Shown here: positions 46,113 to 55,648 of the stretch, one piece after another
Numbering within the stretch: the stretch's first letter is position 1
How the letters are laid out: every line of letters starts with the position of its first letter
NCBI RefSeq assembly: GCF_007995065.1
Contig: NZ_VOQR01000001.1
Coordinates: 3,227,001 to 3,291,000 of the forward strand
Direction of reading: 5' to 3'
Length of the DNA: 64,000 bases
From: Sphingomonas ginsenosidivorax
GTDB taxonomy: Bacteria > Pseudomonadota > Alphaproteobacteria > Sphingomonadales > Sphingomonadaceae
The notes under the pieces: generated by a model
What the model was told of the DNA's origin: nothing
The model's input: only the letters and a program-made list of their open reading frames with translations
The model's database searches: none
Program-made: the position numbers and the translations under genes

Positions 46113-48266
46113 TCAGCCTGCGCTGGCAGCTAAGGCTGCCAGCAGCAGCAGCGCGACGATATTGGTGATCTTGATCATCGGGTTCACCGCGGGCCCCGCG
46201 GTGTCCTTGTACGGGTCGCCCACCGTGTCGCCGGTCACCGCGGCCTTGTGCGCCTCGGATCCCTTGCCGCCGTGATGGCCGTCCTCGATGTATTTCTTCG
46301 CATTGTCCCAGGCGCCGCCGCCGCTCGTCATCGAGATCGCGACGAACAGCCCCGAGACGATCACGCCCAGCAGCATCGCGCCAAGGCTGGCGAAGCCGCT
46401 CGCCTGGCCCGCCACCGCGGTGATGATGAAATAGACCGCAATCGGGCTGAGCACGGGGAGCAGGGACGGCACGATCATCTCGCGGATCGCGGCCTTGGTA
46501 ACGAGGTCGACGGTGCGGCCGTAATTGGGGCGGCTGGTGCCGAGCATGATGCCGGGATTGTCGCGGAACTGCGCGCGGACCTCCTCGACCACCGCGCCCG
46601 CCGCCCGGCCGACCGCGGTCATGCCGAAGGCGCCGAAGAGGTAGGGGAGCAGCGCGCCGAGCAGCAGCCCGACGATGACGTAGGGGTTGGAGAGGCTGAA
46701 ATCGACCGTCACGTCCGGGAAATAGGTGGCGAGGTCGGTGGTGTAGGCACCGAACAGCACGAGCGCGGCGAGCCCGGCCGAGCCGATCGCATAGCCCTTG
46801 GTCACCGCCTTGGTGGTGTTGCCGACCGCGTCCAGCGCGTCGGTGCGCTGGCGGACGTCGTCGGGCAGCCCCGCCATCTCGGCGATGCCGCCGGCATTGT
46901 CGGTGACCGGGCCATAGGCGTCGAGCGCGACGACCATCCCGGCCTGGGCGAGCATCGCGGTGGCGGCAAAGGCGATGCCGATGATCCCGGCGAGCTGGTA
47001 GGCGACGATCACCGCGACGACGATGACGAGGGTGGGCATCGCGGTCGATTCGAGGCTGATCGCGAGGCCCTGGATGACGTTGGTGCCGTGGCCGGTCTCG
47101 GATGCTTTCGCGATGCTCTGCACCGGGCGGTGGTTGGTGCCAGTGTAATATTCGGTGATCCAGACGAGCAACGCGGTGACGACGAGGCCGATCATCATGC
47201 TCCAGACCAGGTCCATGCCCGTAAAACTCTGCGTGAGCGAGGGCGTGGCCTGCGTCGTCAGGTCGTCGGTGGCGGGGTCGAGGAAGCCGGCGCCGCCGAT
47301 CGTCGCGTTGAGGTCGCCGAGTACGTATTTGGTCGCGAGCCAGATGCCGGGGATCGAGAGGATCGCGGAGGTGAAGAAGCCCTTGTAGAGCGCGCCCATG
47401 ATCGTGCCGCGCCCTAACCGGACCATGTAGGTGCCGATGATGCTGGTGACGATGCAGACGCCGCCGACGAGCAGGGGGAGGCTCATCAGGCGCATCAGCT
47501 CGGCGGGGCTCGCCTGGATCAGCAGCGCGATCGAGATCATCGTGACGCCCAGCGTGACGACATAGGTCTCGAACAGGTCGGCAGCCATGCCCGCGCAGTC
47601 GCCGACATTGTCGCCGACGTTATCGGCGATGACCGCGGGGTTGCGGGGGTCGTCCTCGGGGATGCCCGCCTCGACCTTGCCGACGAGGTCGGCGCCGACG
47701 TCGGCGGCCTTGGTGAAGATGCCGCCGCCGAGCCGCGCGAAGATCGAGATGAGTGACGCGCCGAACGCGAGCGCGGTGAGCGCCTCGACGATGATGCGGT
47801 CGTTGGGCGCGTGGCCCGCGGGGCCGGTGAGGTACCAGAAGAAGGACGCGATCGCGAGCAGGCCGAGGCCCGCCACGAGCATGCCGGTGACCGCGCCCGA
47901 TCGGAACGCCATGGTGAGGCCGGCCTGGAGACTGGTGCGCGCGGCCTCCGCGGTGCGGACGTTGGCGCGCACCGAGATGTTCATGCCGACATAGCCGGCT
48001 ACCCCCGACAGCACGGCGCCGATGACGAAGCCGATCGTCGAGGTGAGGCCGAGCGTGAACAGGAGGATCGCGGCGACGATGACGCCGACCACCGCGATCG
48101 TGGTGTACTGGCGGCCGAGATACGCCTTCGCGCCTTCCTGGATCGCGGCGGCGATGTCCTGCATCTTTTCGTTGCCGGGACTGGCGGCGAGGACCTGCCT
48201 GCTGGTGATGAAGCCGTACAAGACGGCGATGACGCCGCAGATGATGGACACGTACACGGTCGTCAT
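46113..48266 (-). CDS. hppA: Membrane-bound H+-translocating pyrophosphatase, K+-independent type
   Basis: HppA hydrolyses pyrophosphate and pumps protons across the inner membrane. The 717-residue, 16-helix protein has the PPi-binding motif [23 protein letters not shown], the block [19 protein letters not shown], and the C-terminal [18 protein letters not shown]. The diagnostic segment [14 protein letters not shown] has Lys where K+-dependent enzymes have Ala, so this one should be K+-independent. Length and start ([18 protein letters not shown]) are normal. Confidence 0.96.
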   Translation of the reverse strand: MTTVYVSIICGVIAVLYGFITSRQVLAASPGNEKMQDIAAAIQEGAKAYLGRQYTTIAVVGVIVAAILLFTLGLTSTIGFVIGAVLSGVAGYVGMNISVRANVRTAEAARTSLQAGLTMAFRSGAVTGMLVAGLGLLAIASFFWYLTGPAGHAPNDRIIVEALTALAFGASLISIFARLGGGIFTKAADVGADLVGKVEAGIPEDDPRNPAVIADNVGDNVGDCAGMAADLFETYVVTLGVTMISIALLIQASPAELMRLMSLPLLVGGVCIVTSIIGTYMVRLGRGTIMGALYKGFFTSAILSIPGIWLATKYVLGDLNATIGGAGFLDPATDDLTTQATPSLTQSFTGMDLVWSMMIGLVVTALLVWITEYYTGTNHRPVQSIAKASETGHGTNVIQGLAISLESTAMPTLVIVVAVIVAYQLAGIIGIAFAATAMLAQAGMVVALDAYGPVTDNAGGIAEMAGLPDDVRQRTDALDAVGNTTKAVTKGYAIGSAGLAALVLFGAYTTDLATYFPDVTVDFSLSNPYVIVGLLLGALLPYLFGAFGMTAVGRAAGAVVEEVRAQFRDNPGIMLGTSRPNYGRTVDLVTKAAIREMIVPSLLPVLSPIAVYFIITAVAGQASGFASLGAMLLGVIVSGLFVAISMTSGGGAWDNAKKYIEDGHHGGKGSEAHKAAVTGDTVGDPYKDTAGPAVNPMIKITNIVALLLLAALAASAG

Positions 48267-48357
48267 AGGCCAGCAGTCCCTTTTTCAGTTTCCTCTCGTG
48301 CGCCCGCGCTTTGTCGGGTCGTGGGGGGAGCGTAACAGCCTGTACCGCCGACGCAAG

Positions 48358-49239
48358 TTATCGCGCGTGCGCGTAGCCGAGGCTGGCGGGGAGCGGGACG
48401 GCGACGTCGCCGCGGGTGAGCGTGAGGCCGGCGCCGGGGGCGAAACCGCCGATCCGGGTCGCGGGGAAGTCGCCGTCCGCAGGCGCTGCGAAGAGGAGCT
48501 CGTAATCGTCGCCCGCGGTCGCGGCGGCGAGCGCGTCGCCCGCGTGCGCACGGTAGGCGTGCGAGAGCGGCACGCGCGCGAGGTCGATCGTGACCGCGAG
48601 GCCGCTCGCCGCCGCCATCCGCTGCGCGTCGAGGAGCAGGCCGTCCGAGACGTCCATCATCGCGCGCGCGCGCGGCGCGATGATGCGGCCTTCGGCAAGG
48701 CGCGGCTGGGGGCGGCGATAGGCGGCGAGCAGCGCCGCCGGGCCGTCGGCGCCGAGCGCGATCGCTAGCCCGGCGCCGGCATCGCCGATCGTGCCGGTAA
48801 CCCAGAGCGCGTCCCCTGCCCGCGCCCCGCTGCGTGGCGGCGCGGCGGCGTCGGTGCCGAACGCGGTGACGGTCAGGATGCGCGGCGCGGCGCACGGCAG
48901 CGTGACGGTGTCGCCGCCGAGCAGCGGGGTGTCGAACGTGGCGAGCGCCTCGGCCAGCCCGCGCAGGAAGCCAGCGTCGAAGGCATCGTCGCCGAGCGGA
49001 TAGTTGAGCAGGATCCCCGCCGGCACCGCGCCCTTGGCGGCGAGATCGGACAGGTTGGTCGCGACCAGCTTCCACGCGACGTCCTCGGGCGCATCGGTAG
49101 GGAGGAAATGGACGCCCTCGACCAAGGTGTCGGTGGTGACGACATGCCCGCCGATGATCGCGGTGTCGTCGCGCAGGCCTTGCGCGCCGGGGTGGAGCGG
49201 GAAGGTGCGCAAACGGCCAAGGAAATCGTCTTCGGTCAC
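48358..49239 (-). CDS. thiL: Thiamine-monophosphate kinase
   Basis: ThiL phosphorylates thiamine monophosphate to the active diphosphate. The 293-residue protein has the N-terminal LRDDTAIIGG and VTTDTLVEGVHFLP (metal-binding Asp residues), the NLSDLAAKGAVPAG block, and DVSDGLLLDAQRMA at the ATP site. Length is typical. It is downstream of nusB on the same strand, as in many proteobacteria, with a small DUF4169 gene between. Confidence 0.94.
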   Translation of the reverse strand: MTEDDFLGRLRTFPLHPGAQGLRDDTAIIGGHVVTTDTLVEGVHFLPTDAPEDVAWKLVATNLSDLAAKGAVPAGILLNYPLGDDAFDAGFLRGLAEALATFDTPLLGGDTVTLPCAAPRILTVTAFGTDAAAPPRSGARAGDALWVTGTIGDAGAGLAIALGADGPAALLAAYRRPQPRLAEGRIIAPRARAMMDVSDGLLLDAQRMAAASGLAVTIDLARVPLSHAYRAHAGDALAAATAGDDYELLFAAPADGDFPATRIGGFAPGAGLTLTRGDVAVPLPASLGYAHAR

Positions 49240-49284
49240 GATCCGCGCTTACCCTGTACGGGGGGCGGTGTCCCCCTGTGTTCG

Positions 49285-49362
49285 GTTCTCCCGCGCAGGC
49301 GGGAGTCCAGGGTTACGGAGGACAGCGCTCGCGACTCCTGGGCTCCCGCGTTCGCGGGAGAA
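49285..49362. repeat. Palindrome pair, CTCCCGC.GCGGGAG type, copy 3
   Basis: Two hairpins (TTCTCCCGCGCAGGCGGGAG and a mate containing CTCCCGCGTTCGCGGGAG) lie in the thiL-DUF4169 gap. They are close relatives of the pair at 36966. Confidence 0.8.
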
Positions 49363-49369
49363 CGGGGGG

Positions 49370-49546
49370 TCAGTCGTCCAGCTTCGCGCCGTCGAGCGTG
49401 CGGTCGCGCTTCGCAGCCTCCGCTTGCGCCGCGTCCTTCTCGGCCTTGGTGCGGCCGAAGGCCGCGCGGTTGGCGGTGGCGGTCGCTTCCGCGGTTGCGC
49501 GGGCCTTGGCCTTGCGGGCGCGGCGGAGGTTGACGATCTCCGCCAT
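49370..49546 (-). CDS. DUF4169 small basic protein
   Basis: This 58-residue, highly charged and Ala-rich protein begins MAEIVNLRRARKAKARATAE and contains RAAFGRTKAEKDAA and RDRTLDGAKL, the DUF4169 pattern. It is probably a single long helix. The function is unknown. It sits six bases downstream of nusB on the same strand. Confidence 0.82.
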   Translation of the reverse strand: MAEIVNLRRARKAKARATAEATATANRAAFGRTKAEKDAAQAEAAKRDRTLDGAKLDD

Positions 49547-49552
49547 GCGCGA

Positions 49553-50008
49553 TCAGCCGCGGACGTCCTTGGCGATCGCGTCGAGCAGGCCGTTGACGAA
49601 GCCCGATTCGCGCTTGTCGTAAAAGGCGTGCGCGACGTCGACATATTCGCTGATCACCGCGCCGACGGGGACGTCGTTGCGCGCGAGCAGTTCGTAGGTG
49701 CCGACGCGGAGGATCGCCTTCATCGGCTTGTCGAGGCGCGTGAGGCTCCAGCCCTTGGCGAGCTTGGCGGCGACGAGGCCGTCGATCTCGTCCGCGCGGG
49801 CGTGCGCGCCGCTGACCAGGTCGTCGAAGAAGTCGACATCGGCCTCGGCATATTCGACGTCCTCGATGGTGGCGCCGAGACGGTGCTGGTGGAATTCGTG
49901 GAGCAGCGCGGGGATGGCGGTGCCTTCCATCTCGTGCTGGTACATCGCCTGGACGGCGGCGAGTCGGGCGGCGGCGCGCGCCTTGGTGCGGGGGGCTGTG
50001 CGGGACAT
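49553..50008 (-). CDS. nusB: Transcription antitermination factor NusB
   Basis: NusB with NusE (S10) binds boxA and supports rRNA antitermination. The 151-residue all-helical protein has ARLAAVQAMYQHEMEG at the N terminus, ILRVGTYELLARNDVPVGAVISEYVDVAHAF and the C-terminal GFVNGLLDAIA. These blocks are the family signature. It heads the nusB-DUF4169-thiL group; upstream is a large nested repeat. Confidence 0.95.
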   Translation of the reverse strand: MSRTAPRTKARAAARLAAVQAMYQHEMEGTAIPALLHEFHQHRLGATIEDVEYAEADVDFFDDLVSGAHARADEIDGLVAAKLAKGWSLTRLDKPMKAILRVGTYELLARNDVPVGAVISEYVDVAHAFYDKRESGFVNGLLDAIAKDVRG

Positions 50009-50070
50009 AAGCGGTTGCCCTTAGGCCTCGGGGCGGCGCGTGTCAGCCCTTGGTCTTTAGAAGGGGTGGT

Positions 50071-50325
50071 TCACGCTAAGCCGCTAAGACGCGAAGAGAA
50101 GGAGTTTGGTTCGCGCAGAGGCGCGGAGGACGCTGAGATGTCGCGTGCGGCGCAGCCGCTTTGGCTCAATCGGGGGTTGCGGGTGCCCCGTCCGAGATGG
50201 AAAGCCGCTGCGCGGCGGGTGCTACTCCTCCGCGCCTCCGCGTGAAACCCTTCTTCTCTTCGCGTCTTAGCGGCTTTCCGTGAGAACCCCTTCTTCCTCA
50301 GCGTCCTCTGCGCCTCTGCGCGAAC
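50071..50325. repeat. Family E composite nested inverted repeat, copy 2
   Basis: Two different inverted repeats are interleaved. One begins TCACGCTAAGCCGCTAAGAC and its mate ends CTTAGCGGCTTTCCGTGA. The other begins GGTTCGCGCAGAGGCGCGGA and its mate ends GCGCCTCTGCGCGAAC. A third segment, CTCCGCGCCTCCGCG, matches the 13677 element. Together they fill the nusB-hisD gap. Confidence 0.8.
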
Positions 50326-50329
50326 CCGA

Positions 50330-51625
50330 TCAGGTGTTGAGGCGAAGCCGGAGCGCGACCGAGCGGGCATGGGCCGGGAGCCCCTCCGCCTTGGCCAGGG
50401 CAACCGTCGCCGGGCCGAGTTCGCGCAGCGCATCCTCGTCGAGCTGCAGGAAGCTGGTGCGCTTCATGAAGTCGAGCACCGACAGGCCGCTGGCGAAGCG
50501 TGCGCGGCGGCCGGTCGGGAGGACGTGGTTGGGGCCCGCGACGTAATCGCCGATCGCCTCGGGCGTGTAGCGGCCGAGGAACACCGAGCCGGCGTGCCGG
50601 ATGCGGTCGAAGAAGGCTTGCGGGTCGGGAATCGCGAGCTGGAGATGCTCGGGGGCGAGGCGATCGACCAGAGGCGCGGCGTCGGCGAGCGACTCGACGA
50701 CGATGATCGCACCGTTGGCGTCCCACGCGACGCGCGCGACGGCTTCGGTCGCGAGCGTCGACAGCTGGCGGTCGACCGCGGCGGCGACCGCGTTTGCATA
50801 GGCGGCGTCGTCGGTGAACAGGATCGACTGGGTCGTGGTGTCGTGCTCGGCCTGGCTGAGCAGGTCGGCGGCAGTCCATTCGGGGTCGTTCTGCGCGTCG
50901 GCGACCACGACGATCTCGGACGGCCCAGCGACCATGTCGATGCCGACAACGCCGTAGAGCTGGCGCTTGGCCTCCGCGACCCAGGCGTTGCCGGGGCCGG
51001 TGATGACGTCGACCGGCGCGATCCGCCCTGCCCCGTATGCCAAAGCGGCGATGCCCTGCGCGCCGCCGACGCGCCAGATTTCGTCGATGCCGACGAGGTG
51101 CGCGGCGGCGAGGACGAGGTCGTTGATCGTGCCGTCGGGGGTCGGCGTGACCATCGCGAGGCGCTTCACGCCCGCGACCTTGGCGGGGATCGCGTTCATC
51201 AGCAGCGACGACGGGTAGGCCGCGCGCCCGCCGGGGACGTAGAGCCCGGCCGCGTCGACCGGGGTCCAGCGCGCGCCGAGGCGGACGCCCGCGGAATCGG
51301 TGTCGTCGGTGTCGAGCGGGCGCTGTTTCTCGTGATACGCCTTGATCCGCGCGGCGGCGAGTTCGAGCGCGGTGCGCAGGTCGGGGTCGAGCGCGGCGAA
51401 CGCAGCGGCGCAGGTCTCGGGCGCGATCCGCCAGCCGGTGGCGTCGAGGTCGTGGCGGTCGAGCCGCTGCGTCAGGTCGCGCAAGGCCGGTTCGCCGCGG
51501 TCGCGGACGTCGGCGATGATCGCGGCGACGTCGCGGGTGACGTCGGAGGACGCTTCGCGGCGCGCGGCGACGAGGGTTTCGAAGGCGGACGCGAAGGACG
51601 CGTCAGTAGCGGTAAGGCGGATCAC
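50330..51625 (-). CDS. hisD: Histidinol dehydrogenase
   Basis: HisD oxidises histidinol to histidine in two NAD+-dependent steps. The 431-residue protein has VPGGRAAYPSSLLMNAIPAKVAG, MVAGPSEIVVVAD and the Zn-site region LLSQAEHDTTTQSIL, plus GPNHVLPTGRRARFASGLSV. All are intact. Length is standard. hisG lies upstream on the same strand across a 120-base palindrome pair. Confidence 0.97.
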   Translation of the reverse strand: MIRLTATDASFASAFETLVAARREASSDVTRDVAAIIADVRDRGEPALRDLTQRLDRHDLDATGWRIAPETCAAAFAALDPDLRTALELAAARIKAYHEKQRPLDTDDTDSAGVRLGARWTPVDAAGLYVPGGRAAYPSSLLMNAIPAKVAGVKRLAMVTPTPDGTINDLVLAAAHLVGIDEIWRVGGAQGIAALAYGAGRIAPVDVITGPGNAWVAEAKRQLYGVVGIDMVAGPSEIVVVADAQNDPEWTAADLLSQAEHDTTTQSILFTDDAAYANAVAAAVDRQLSTLATEAVARVAWDANGAIIVVESLADAAPLVDRLAPEHLQLAIPDPQAFFDRIRHAGSVFLGRYTPEAIGDYVAGPNHVLPTGRRARFASGLSVLDFMKRTSFLQLDEDALRELGPATVALAKAEGLPAHARSVALRLRLNT

Positions 51626-51733
51626 ATTCCCCTCCCGCTTGCGGGAGGGGTTAGGGGAGGGCGTGTCATAGCTATACTCGCGACGCTGGGGGACAGGCCC
51701 TCCCCCAGCCCCTCCCGCAAGCGGGAGGGGAGG
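51626..51733. repeat. Family F palindrome pair (CCCCTCCCGC type)
   Basis: The hairpin CCCCTCCCGCTTGCGGGAGG followed by TTAGGGGAGGG is mirrored by CCCTCCCCCAGCCCCTCCCG and GCGGGAGGGG. It fills the hisG-hisD gap within one operon, so both genes may be transcribed through it. Confidence 0.85.
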
Positions 51734-51743
51734 TCTGCGCCGC

Positions 51744-52406
51744 TCATGCCCCCGCCTCCACAGCGCGGCGGAACGCCTCGACCAGCGGGACCACCTGCGG
51801 GCGCGTCTTCATCGCGGCGCGGTTGACGATCAGGCGGCTGGTGACCTGCATGATCTCCTCGACCTCGACGAGCCCGTTCTCCTTGAGCGTACGGCCCGAC
51901 GAGACGAGGTCGACGATCCGCGGCGCGAGGCCCAATGTCGGGGCGAGTTCCATCGCGCCGTTCAGCTTGACGCATTCCGCCTGGACGCCGCGCGCGGCGA
52001 AATGGGCCGCGGTGACGTGCGGATATTTGGTCGCGACGCGGACATGGCTCCAGCCGCGCGGATCGTCGTGCGCCGCCATCGCGACGGGCTCGGCGACCGA
52101 CAGGCGGCAATGGCCGATGCCGAGATCGACGGGCGCGTAGAGTTCGGAATAGCCGAATTCGGCGATCACGTCGGAGCCGACGATGCCGAGCTGGGCGGCG
52201 CCGTGCGCGACGAAGGTCGCGACGTCGAACGCGCGGACGCGGATCAGCGAGATGCCGGGATCGTCGGTCTCGAAGCGCAGGAGCCGGCTGTCCTCGTCGG
52301 AGAACGCCGCCTCGGGCACGATGCCCGCGCGGGCGAGCAGCGGAAGGGCCTCGGCGAGGATGCGCCCCTTGGGGACGGCGATGATCAGGGGGGGAGGTTC
52401 GGACAC
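51744..52406 (-). CDS. hisG: ATP phosphoribosyltransferase, short form
   Basis: HisG starts histidine synthesis. The 220-residue protein has [29 protein letters not shown] (the PRPP-binding region), [14 protein letters not shown] and [16 protein letters not shown]. It is the short HisG form, lacking the C-terminal regulatory domain, which works with HisZ. No hisZ is in this window. The transcript continues into hisD. Confidence 0.95.
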   Translation of the reverse strand: MSEPPPLIIAVPKGRILAEALPLLARAGIVPEAAFSDEDSRLLRFETDDPGISLIRVRAFDVATFVAHGAAQLGIVGSDVIAEFGYSELYAPVDLGIGHCRLSVAEPVAMAAHDDPRGWSHVRVATKYPHVTAAHFAARGVQAECVKLNGAMELAPTLGLAPRIVDLVSSGRTLKENGLVEVEEIMQVTSRLIVNRAAMKTRPQVVPLVEAFRRAVEAGA

Positions 52407-52460
52407 GCGTGCGCTTTACGGGGCGCGTGGCGGGGGTGCAACGGCCTCCACGCCCCCGCC

Positions 52461-52544
52461 CCGTCACCCCAGCGAAGGCTGGGGTCTCCCCGGGGCGGGT
52501 GCTGTGACCCGAACCGGGAGATGCCAGCCTGCGCTGGCATGACG
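52461..52544. repeat. Family B palindrome pair (CCAGCG.CTGGGG type), copy 1
   Basis: The left hairpin CACCCCAGCGAAGGCTGGGG and the right hairpin ATGCCAGCCTGCGCTGGCAT have outer ends CCGTCA and TGACG. Further copies are at 59862 and 63688. It lies upstream of hisG. Confidence 0.88.
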
Positions 52545-52567
52545 AGTGGTGGTGGTGTTACGTCAGC

Positions 52568-53047
52568 TCAGTAGAAGAAGCTGTTATAGACCTGGACGGT
52601 GCGGCCCGAGCGGGTATCGACCAGCACGACGTCGCGGCCGTAGCGGACCCAGCGCTGATAGCCATAGCCCGGGCGCGGCAGGCGATAGGTCTGGTAGTCG
52701 TTGATCCAGTAGTTGCGGCCGTAATATTCGGGCGCGAAGCGGTAGCCGACGCTTACCGGGCGATAGCGATAGCCGCGCGGGCCGACGTAATTGCCGCGGC
52801 GATAGACGTTCTGGTGCGTGCGGCGATAGTCGCGCCAATCCTCGCGGCGCTCCTGGCGATCCTCGCGCAGTTCGCGACGGGCGTCGCGGATGTCGCCGCG
52901 GTCGCCGTAGCGCTGCGCCTGGCGGAGGTCGCGGCGGCTCTCGCGGATCTCGCGGTTGTCGCGGCGGATTTCGCCCGCGCTCTGCGCCTGGGCAGCAACG
53001 GGGGTCAGGACGGTGGCGGCAAGTGCGGCCAGAATCATCTTGTGCAT
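52568..53047 (-). CDS. RcnB-family periplasmic protein
   Basis: The 159-residue protein has a signal peptide (ILAALAATVLTPVAAQAQ). A strongly charged helical segment follows, rich in Arg, Asp and Gln (RRDLRQAQRYGDRGDIRDAR). The C-terminal Tyr-rich domain ends VLVDTRSGRTVQVYNSFFY, as in RcnB. RcnB modulates Ni/Co homeostasis in E. coli, but most homologues have no tested function. It is monocistronic. Confidence 0.82.
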   Translation of the reverse strand: MHKMILAALAATVLTPVAAQAQSAGEIRRDNREIRESRRDLRQAQRYGDRGDIRDARRELREDRQERREDWRDYRRTHQNVYRRGNYVGPRGYRYRPVSVGYRFAPEYYGRNYWINDYQTYRLPRPGYGYQRWVRYGRDVVLVDTRSGRTVQVYNSFFY

Positions 53048-53132
53048 GACGGCTCTCCTTTATTCGACGCCGGGTTTAGCGGCATGGAGGCCTTATGGTT
53101 CCCGCGCGCTGAACGATTTCGGAATGGCGCGG

Positions 53133-54020
53133 TCAGGATTCCGACAGGTTGCGCCGCAGCGCCGCGAGGACGGCGGCCGGGTTCTGCCAGGGGACGAAAT
53201 GCCCGGCATCGACGCGTTCGATCGTCAGATCGGGGACATGGTCGGCGAGCTGGTCGAGCTGGCAGGGCAGCAGCGCGGTGTCGCCGAGCCCCCAGATCGC
53301 GAGCACCGGCATCTGCGTCGGCGGGAACGGCGCGTCGAGAAAGGCGGGGCGGTCCGGCGCCGTATCGACCGCCGGCACGACGATCGCGCTGGCGCGGTAC
53401 CAGTTGAGCATGCCGGTCAGCGCGCCGGGCTGCGCCCATTGGTCGAGGTACACGGGTTTCTCGTCGGCGATCCGGTCGGGCGCGATATGGGGGGCGAAGC
53501 TCGAGTCGAAGAAGGCGGAGAGGCCGATCTTGTCGACATGCGCCTCGAAACCCGGGTTGCGGAACGCGGTGATGTACTGGCTGGCGGCGCGCTGCGCGGG
53601 GTCGTCGTACAGGCTGCGCTGGAAGACGAGTGGGTGCGGCGCGTTGACGATGACGAGCCGCCCGATCCGGTCGGGATGCTTCAGCGCCGCCATCCACGCG
53701 ACCGCGCCGCCCCAGTCGTGGCCGACCAGCGTGAAGCGCGCGAGGCCGAAATGGTCGGCGAGCGCGAGCAGGTCGGCGACGATCTTCTCCGGCGTGTATT
53801 CGGCGATGCCTTGGGGTTTCGACGACTTCGCATAGCCGCGCTGGTCGGGGGCGAGGACGAAATGGTCCTGCGCGAGATCGGGGACGATGTGCCGCCAGGT
53901 GCGGTGCGATTCGGGGAAGCCGTGGAGCAGGATGACCGGCGGGTGCGACGGGTTGCCGGCGACCTGGACGTCGAGGGTGACGCCGGTCGGAAGGGCGATG
54001 CTGTGGAGGTCGTCGGCCAT
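53133..54020 (-). CDS. Alpha/beta hydrolase, epoxide hydrolase/dehalogenase-like
   Basis: The 295-residue protein has the oxyanion motif LLHGFPESHRTW, the DQRGYAKS block, and the nucleophile elbow VGHDWGGAVAWM. In this elbow Asp, not Ser, is the nucleophile, as in epoxide hydrolases and haloalkane dehalogenases. The C-terminal acid and catalytic His fall in IERVDAGHFVPWQNP. It lacks a signal peptide. The substrate is unknown. Confidence 0.87.
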   Translation of the reverse strand: MADDLHSIALPTGVTLDVQVAGNPSHPPVILLHGFPESHRTWRHIVPDLAQDHFVLAPDQRGYAKSSKPQGIAEYTPEKIVADLLALADHFGLARFTLVGHDWGGAVAWMAALKHPDRIGRLVIVNAPHPLVFQRSLYDDPAQRAASQYITAFRNPGFEAHVDKIGLSAFFDSSFAPHIAPDRIADEKPVYLDQWAQPGALTGMLNWYRASAIVVPAVDTAPDRPAFLDAPFPPTQMPVLAIWGLGDTALLPCQLDQLADHVPDLTIERVDAGHFVPWQNPAAVLAALRRNLSES

Positions 54021-54042
54021 GCTCTTCTCCCTCTGTTACGAG

Positions 54043-54150
54043 CCACTTCCCCGGCGAAGGCCGGGGCCCAGTTGGAAAGGTCCATGTAACGGAGCGTTGC
54101 CCGACGTCACGACCGTCCCCCAACTGGGCCCCGGCCTTCGCCGGGGTGGT
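54043..54150. repeat. Palindrome pair, CCCCGGC.GCCGGGG type, copy 2
   Basis: TTCCCCGGCGAAGGCCGGGG followed by CCCAGTTGG is mirrored by CCAACTGGGCCCCGGCCTTC. It closely matches the copy at 6680, including the CAACTGGG shoulder, and fills the gap between the hydrolase and pirin genes. Confidence 0.88.
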
Positions 54151-54170
54151 GCTTGGTTATGCCGTCTCGA

Positions 54171-55070
54171 TCACGGATAACTCACCGTCTTAGGAATCGC
54201 CGGAATCTCGATCCATTCCTTCTCGTCGCCGGGGACTTTCGGGAATTCCCCCGCGGTCCAGGCGCGCTTGGCTTCGTCGATGCGGTCGCGGCGCGAGCTG
54301 ACGAAGTTCCACCAGACGTGGCGCGGGGTCGTGAACGCGTCGCCGCCGCACAGCATCGCGCGGCCGCCGCTCGCCGAGCGCAATGTCGCCGAAATGCCGG
54401 GGCGCAGCACGTAGAGGACCTGCGGCTCGAGGGGCACGCCTTCCAGTGTCGCCTCGCCCATGGCGAGGTAGATCGCGCGTTCCTCGGCGGCGGCGTCGAT
54501 CGGGACGCTGGCGCCGGGGTCGAGCGCGATGTCGGCGTAGATCGTGCCCGAATAGGTCGTGGTCGGTGCGCTCTGGCCCCAGAGGCTCCCCATGATGATC
54601 CGCGAGCGCGCGCCGTGCGCCTCGATCATCGGCAGATCGGCCTTGGTGACGTGTTCGAAGGCGGGGTCCATTTCCTCCTTCGCCTCGGGCATGGCGAGCC
54701 AGGTCTGGATGCCCGACAGGTTCGGTCCCTCGGCGCGTTCGTCGCCGGGCGAGCGTTCGGAATGGACGATGCCGTGCCCCGCGGTCATCAGGTTGACCGC
54801 GCCGGGCTCGATCCGTGCCTTGGTGCCGAGCGAATCGCGGTGGTCGATCGCGCCGTCGAACAGATAGGTGACGGTCGACAGGTTGATGTGCGGATGCGGG
54901 CGCACGTCGATGCCGCCGCCGACCGGCAAATGCGCGGGGCCCATCTGGTCGAAGAACAGGAACGGGCCGACCATCGTGCGCTCGCGGTTGGGCAGCGTGC
55001 GGTGGACCTTGAAGCCGCCCAGGTCGTGCGTGGACGGCAGGATCGTCTGGAGGACGAAATCATCGAGCAT
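54171..55070 (-). CDS. Pirin-family protein
   Basis: The 299-residue double-cupin protein has metal ligands in GGGIDVRPHPHINLSTVTYLFDG and GAVNLMTAGHGIVHSERSP, the pirin signature. Bacterial pirins may be quercetinase-like dioxygenases or regulators of central metabolism; the role here is unknown. The start at 55070 (MLDDFVLQTILPS) lies inside the end of the NUDIX gene by 11 bases. Confidence 0.9.
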   Translation of the reverse strand: MLDDFVLQTILPSTHDLGGFKVHRTLPNRERTMVGPFLFFDQMGPAHLPVGGGIDVRPHPHINLSTVTYLFDGAIDHRDSLGTKARIEPGAVNLMTAGHGIVHSERSPGDERAEGPNLSGIQTWLAMPEAKEEMDPAFEHVTKADLPMIEAHGARSRIIMGSLWGQSAPTTTYSGTIYADIALDPGASVPIDAAAEERAIYLAMGEATLEGVPLEPQVLYVLRPGISATLRSASGGRAMLCGGDAFTTPRHVWWNFVSSRRDRIDEAKRAWTAGEFPKVPGDEKEWIEIPAIPKTVSYP

Positions 55071-55509
55071 GGCGCGGCTCCGTGGCGTCGAGGAGTTCGA
55101 CGAGGTCCGCTGGATAGATGACTTCGTCATGGGCCGCGATGTCGGATCTGGAAAACCAGCGGTGACCGACGAGCAGCAGTTCCTCCTGCGCGGTAAGGCC
55201 GCCCGCCGCGACCTCGCAGCTGTCGACATCGACGCGGAAATAGCGTTCGTCGGCGGTCACCTCGGTCCCCTCGAAGGTGCGGAAGTCGACGACGCGGCGC
55301 GCGACCTCGGGGCCGCAGTCGATGTCGAGGCCGACCTCTTCCCACAATTCGCGGCGCGCGGCGGCGGCGAAGCTCTCGCCCGGATCGACCGCGCCGCCGG
55401 GGGTGCACCACAAGGGCGGGCGATCATTGGGGGTGAAACGGAACAGCAGCGCGCGGTCCTGCGCGTCGACCAAGAGGATGCGTGCAGCGGGGCGTGGGGT
55501 TCGGGTCAT
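55060..55509 (-). CDS. NUDIX hydrolase
   Basis: The 149-residue protein has a complete NUDIX box: GGAVDPGESFAAAARRELW followed by EEVG, at about residues 38-60. These enzymes hydrolyse nucleoside diphosphate derivatives; the substrate is not predictable. The start at 55509 (MTRTPRPAARILLVD) is preceded immediately by a family A repeat. It overlaps and probably couples to the pirin gene. Confidence 0.9.
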   Translation of the reverse strand: MTRTPRPAARILLVDAQDRALLFRFTPNDRPPLWCTPGGAVDPGESFAAAARRELWEEVGLDIDCGPEVARRVVDFRTFEGTEVTADERYFRVDVDSCEVAAGGLTAQEELLLVGHRWFSRSDIAAHDEVIYPADLVELLDATEPRHAR

Positions 55510-55511
55510 CG

Positions 55512-55638
55512 ATCCTCCCCCGCCAGGGGGAGGTGGCAGGCGTAGCCTGACGGAGGGGGCGGACACGGAACGATAGCGGACCGCATACCGCCCCCTCCGT
55601 CAGCCTGCGGCTGCCACCTCCCCCTGGCGGGGGAGGAT
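55512..55638. repeat. Family A inverted-repeat element, copy 4
   Basis: This is the element described at 4475, with arms ATCCTCCCCCGCCAGGGGGA. It lies two bases upstream of the NUDIX start codon, so it must contain or replace that gene's leader sequence. Confidence 0.92.
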
Positions 55639-55648
55639 TTGGTGGTGC

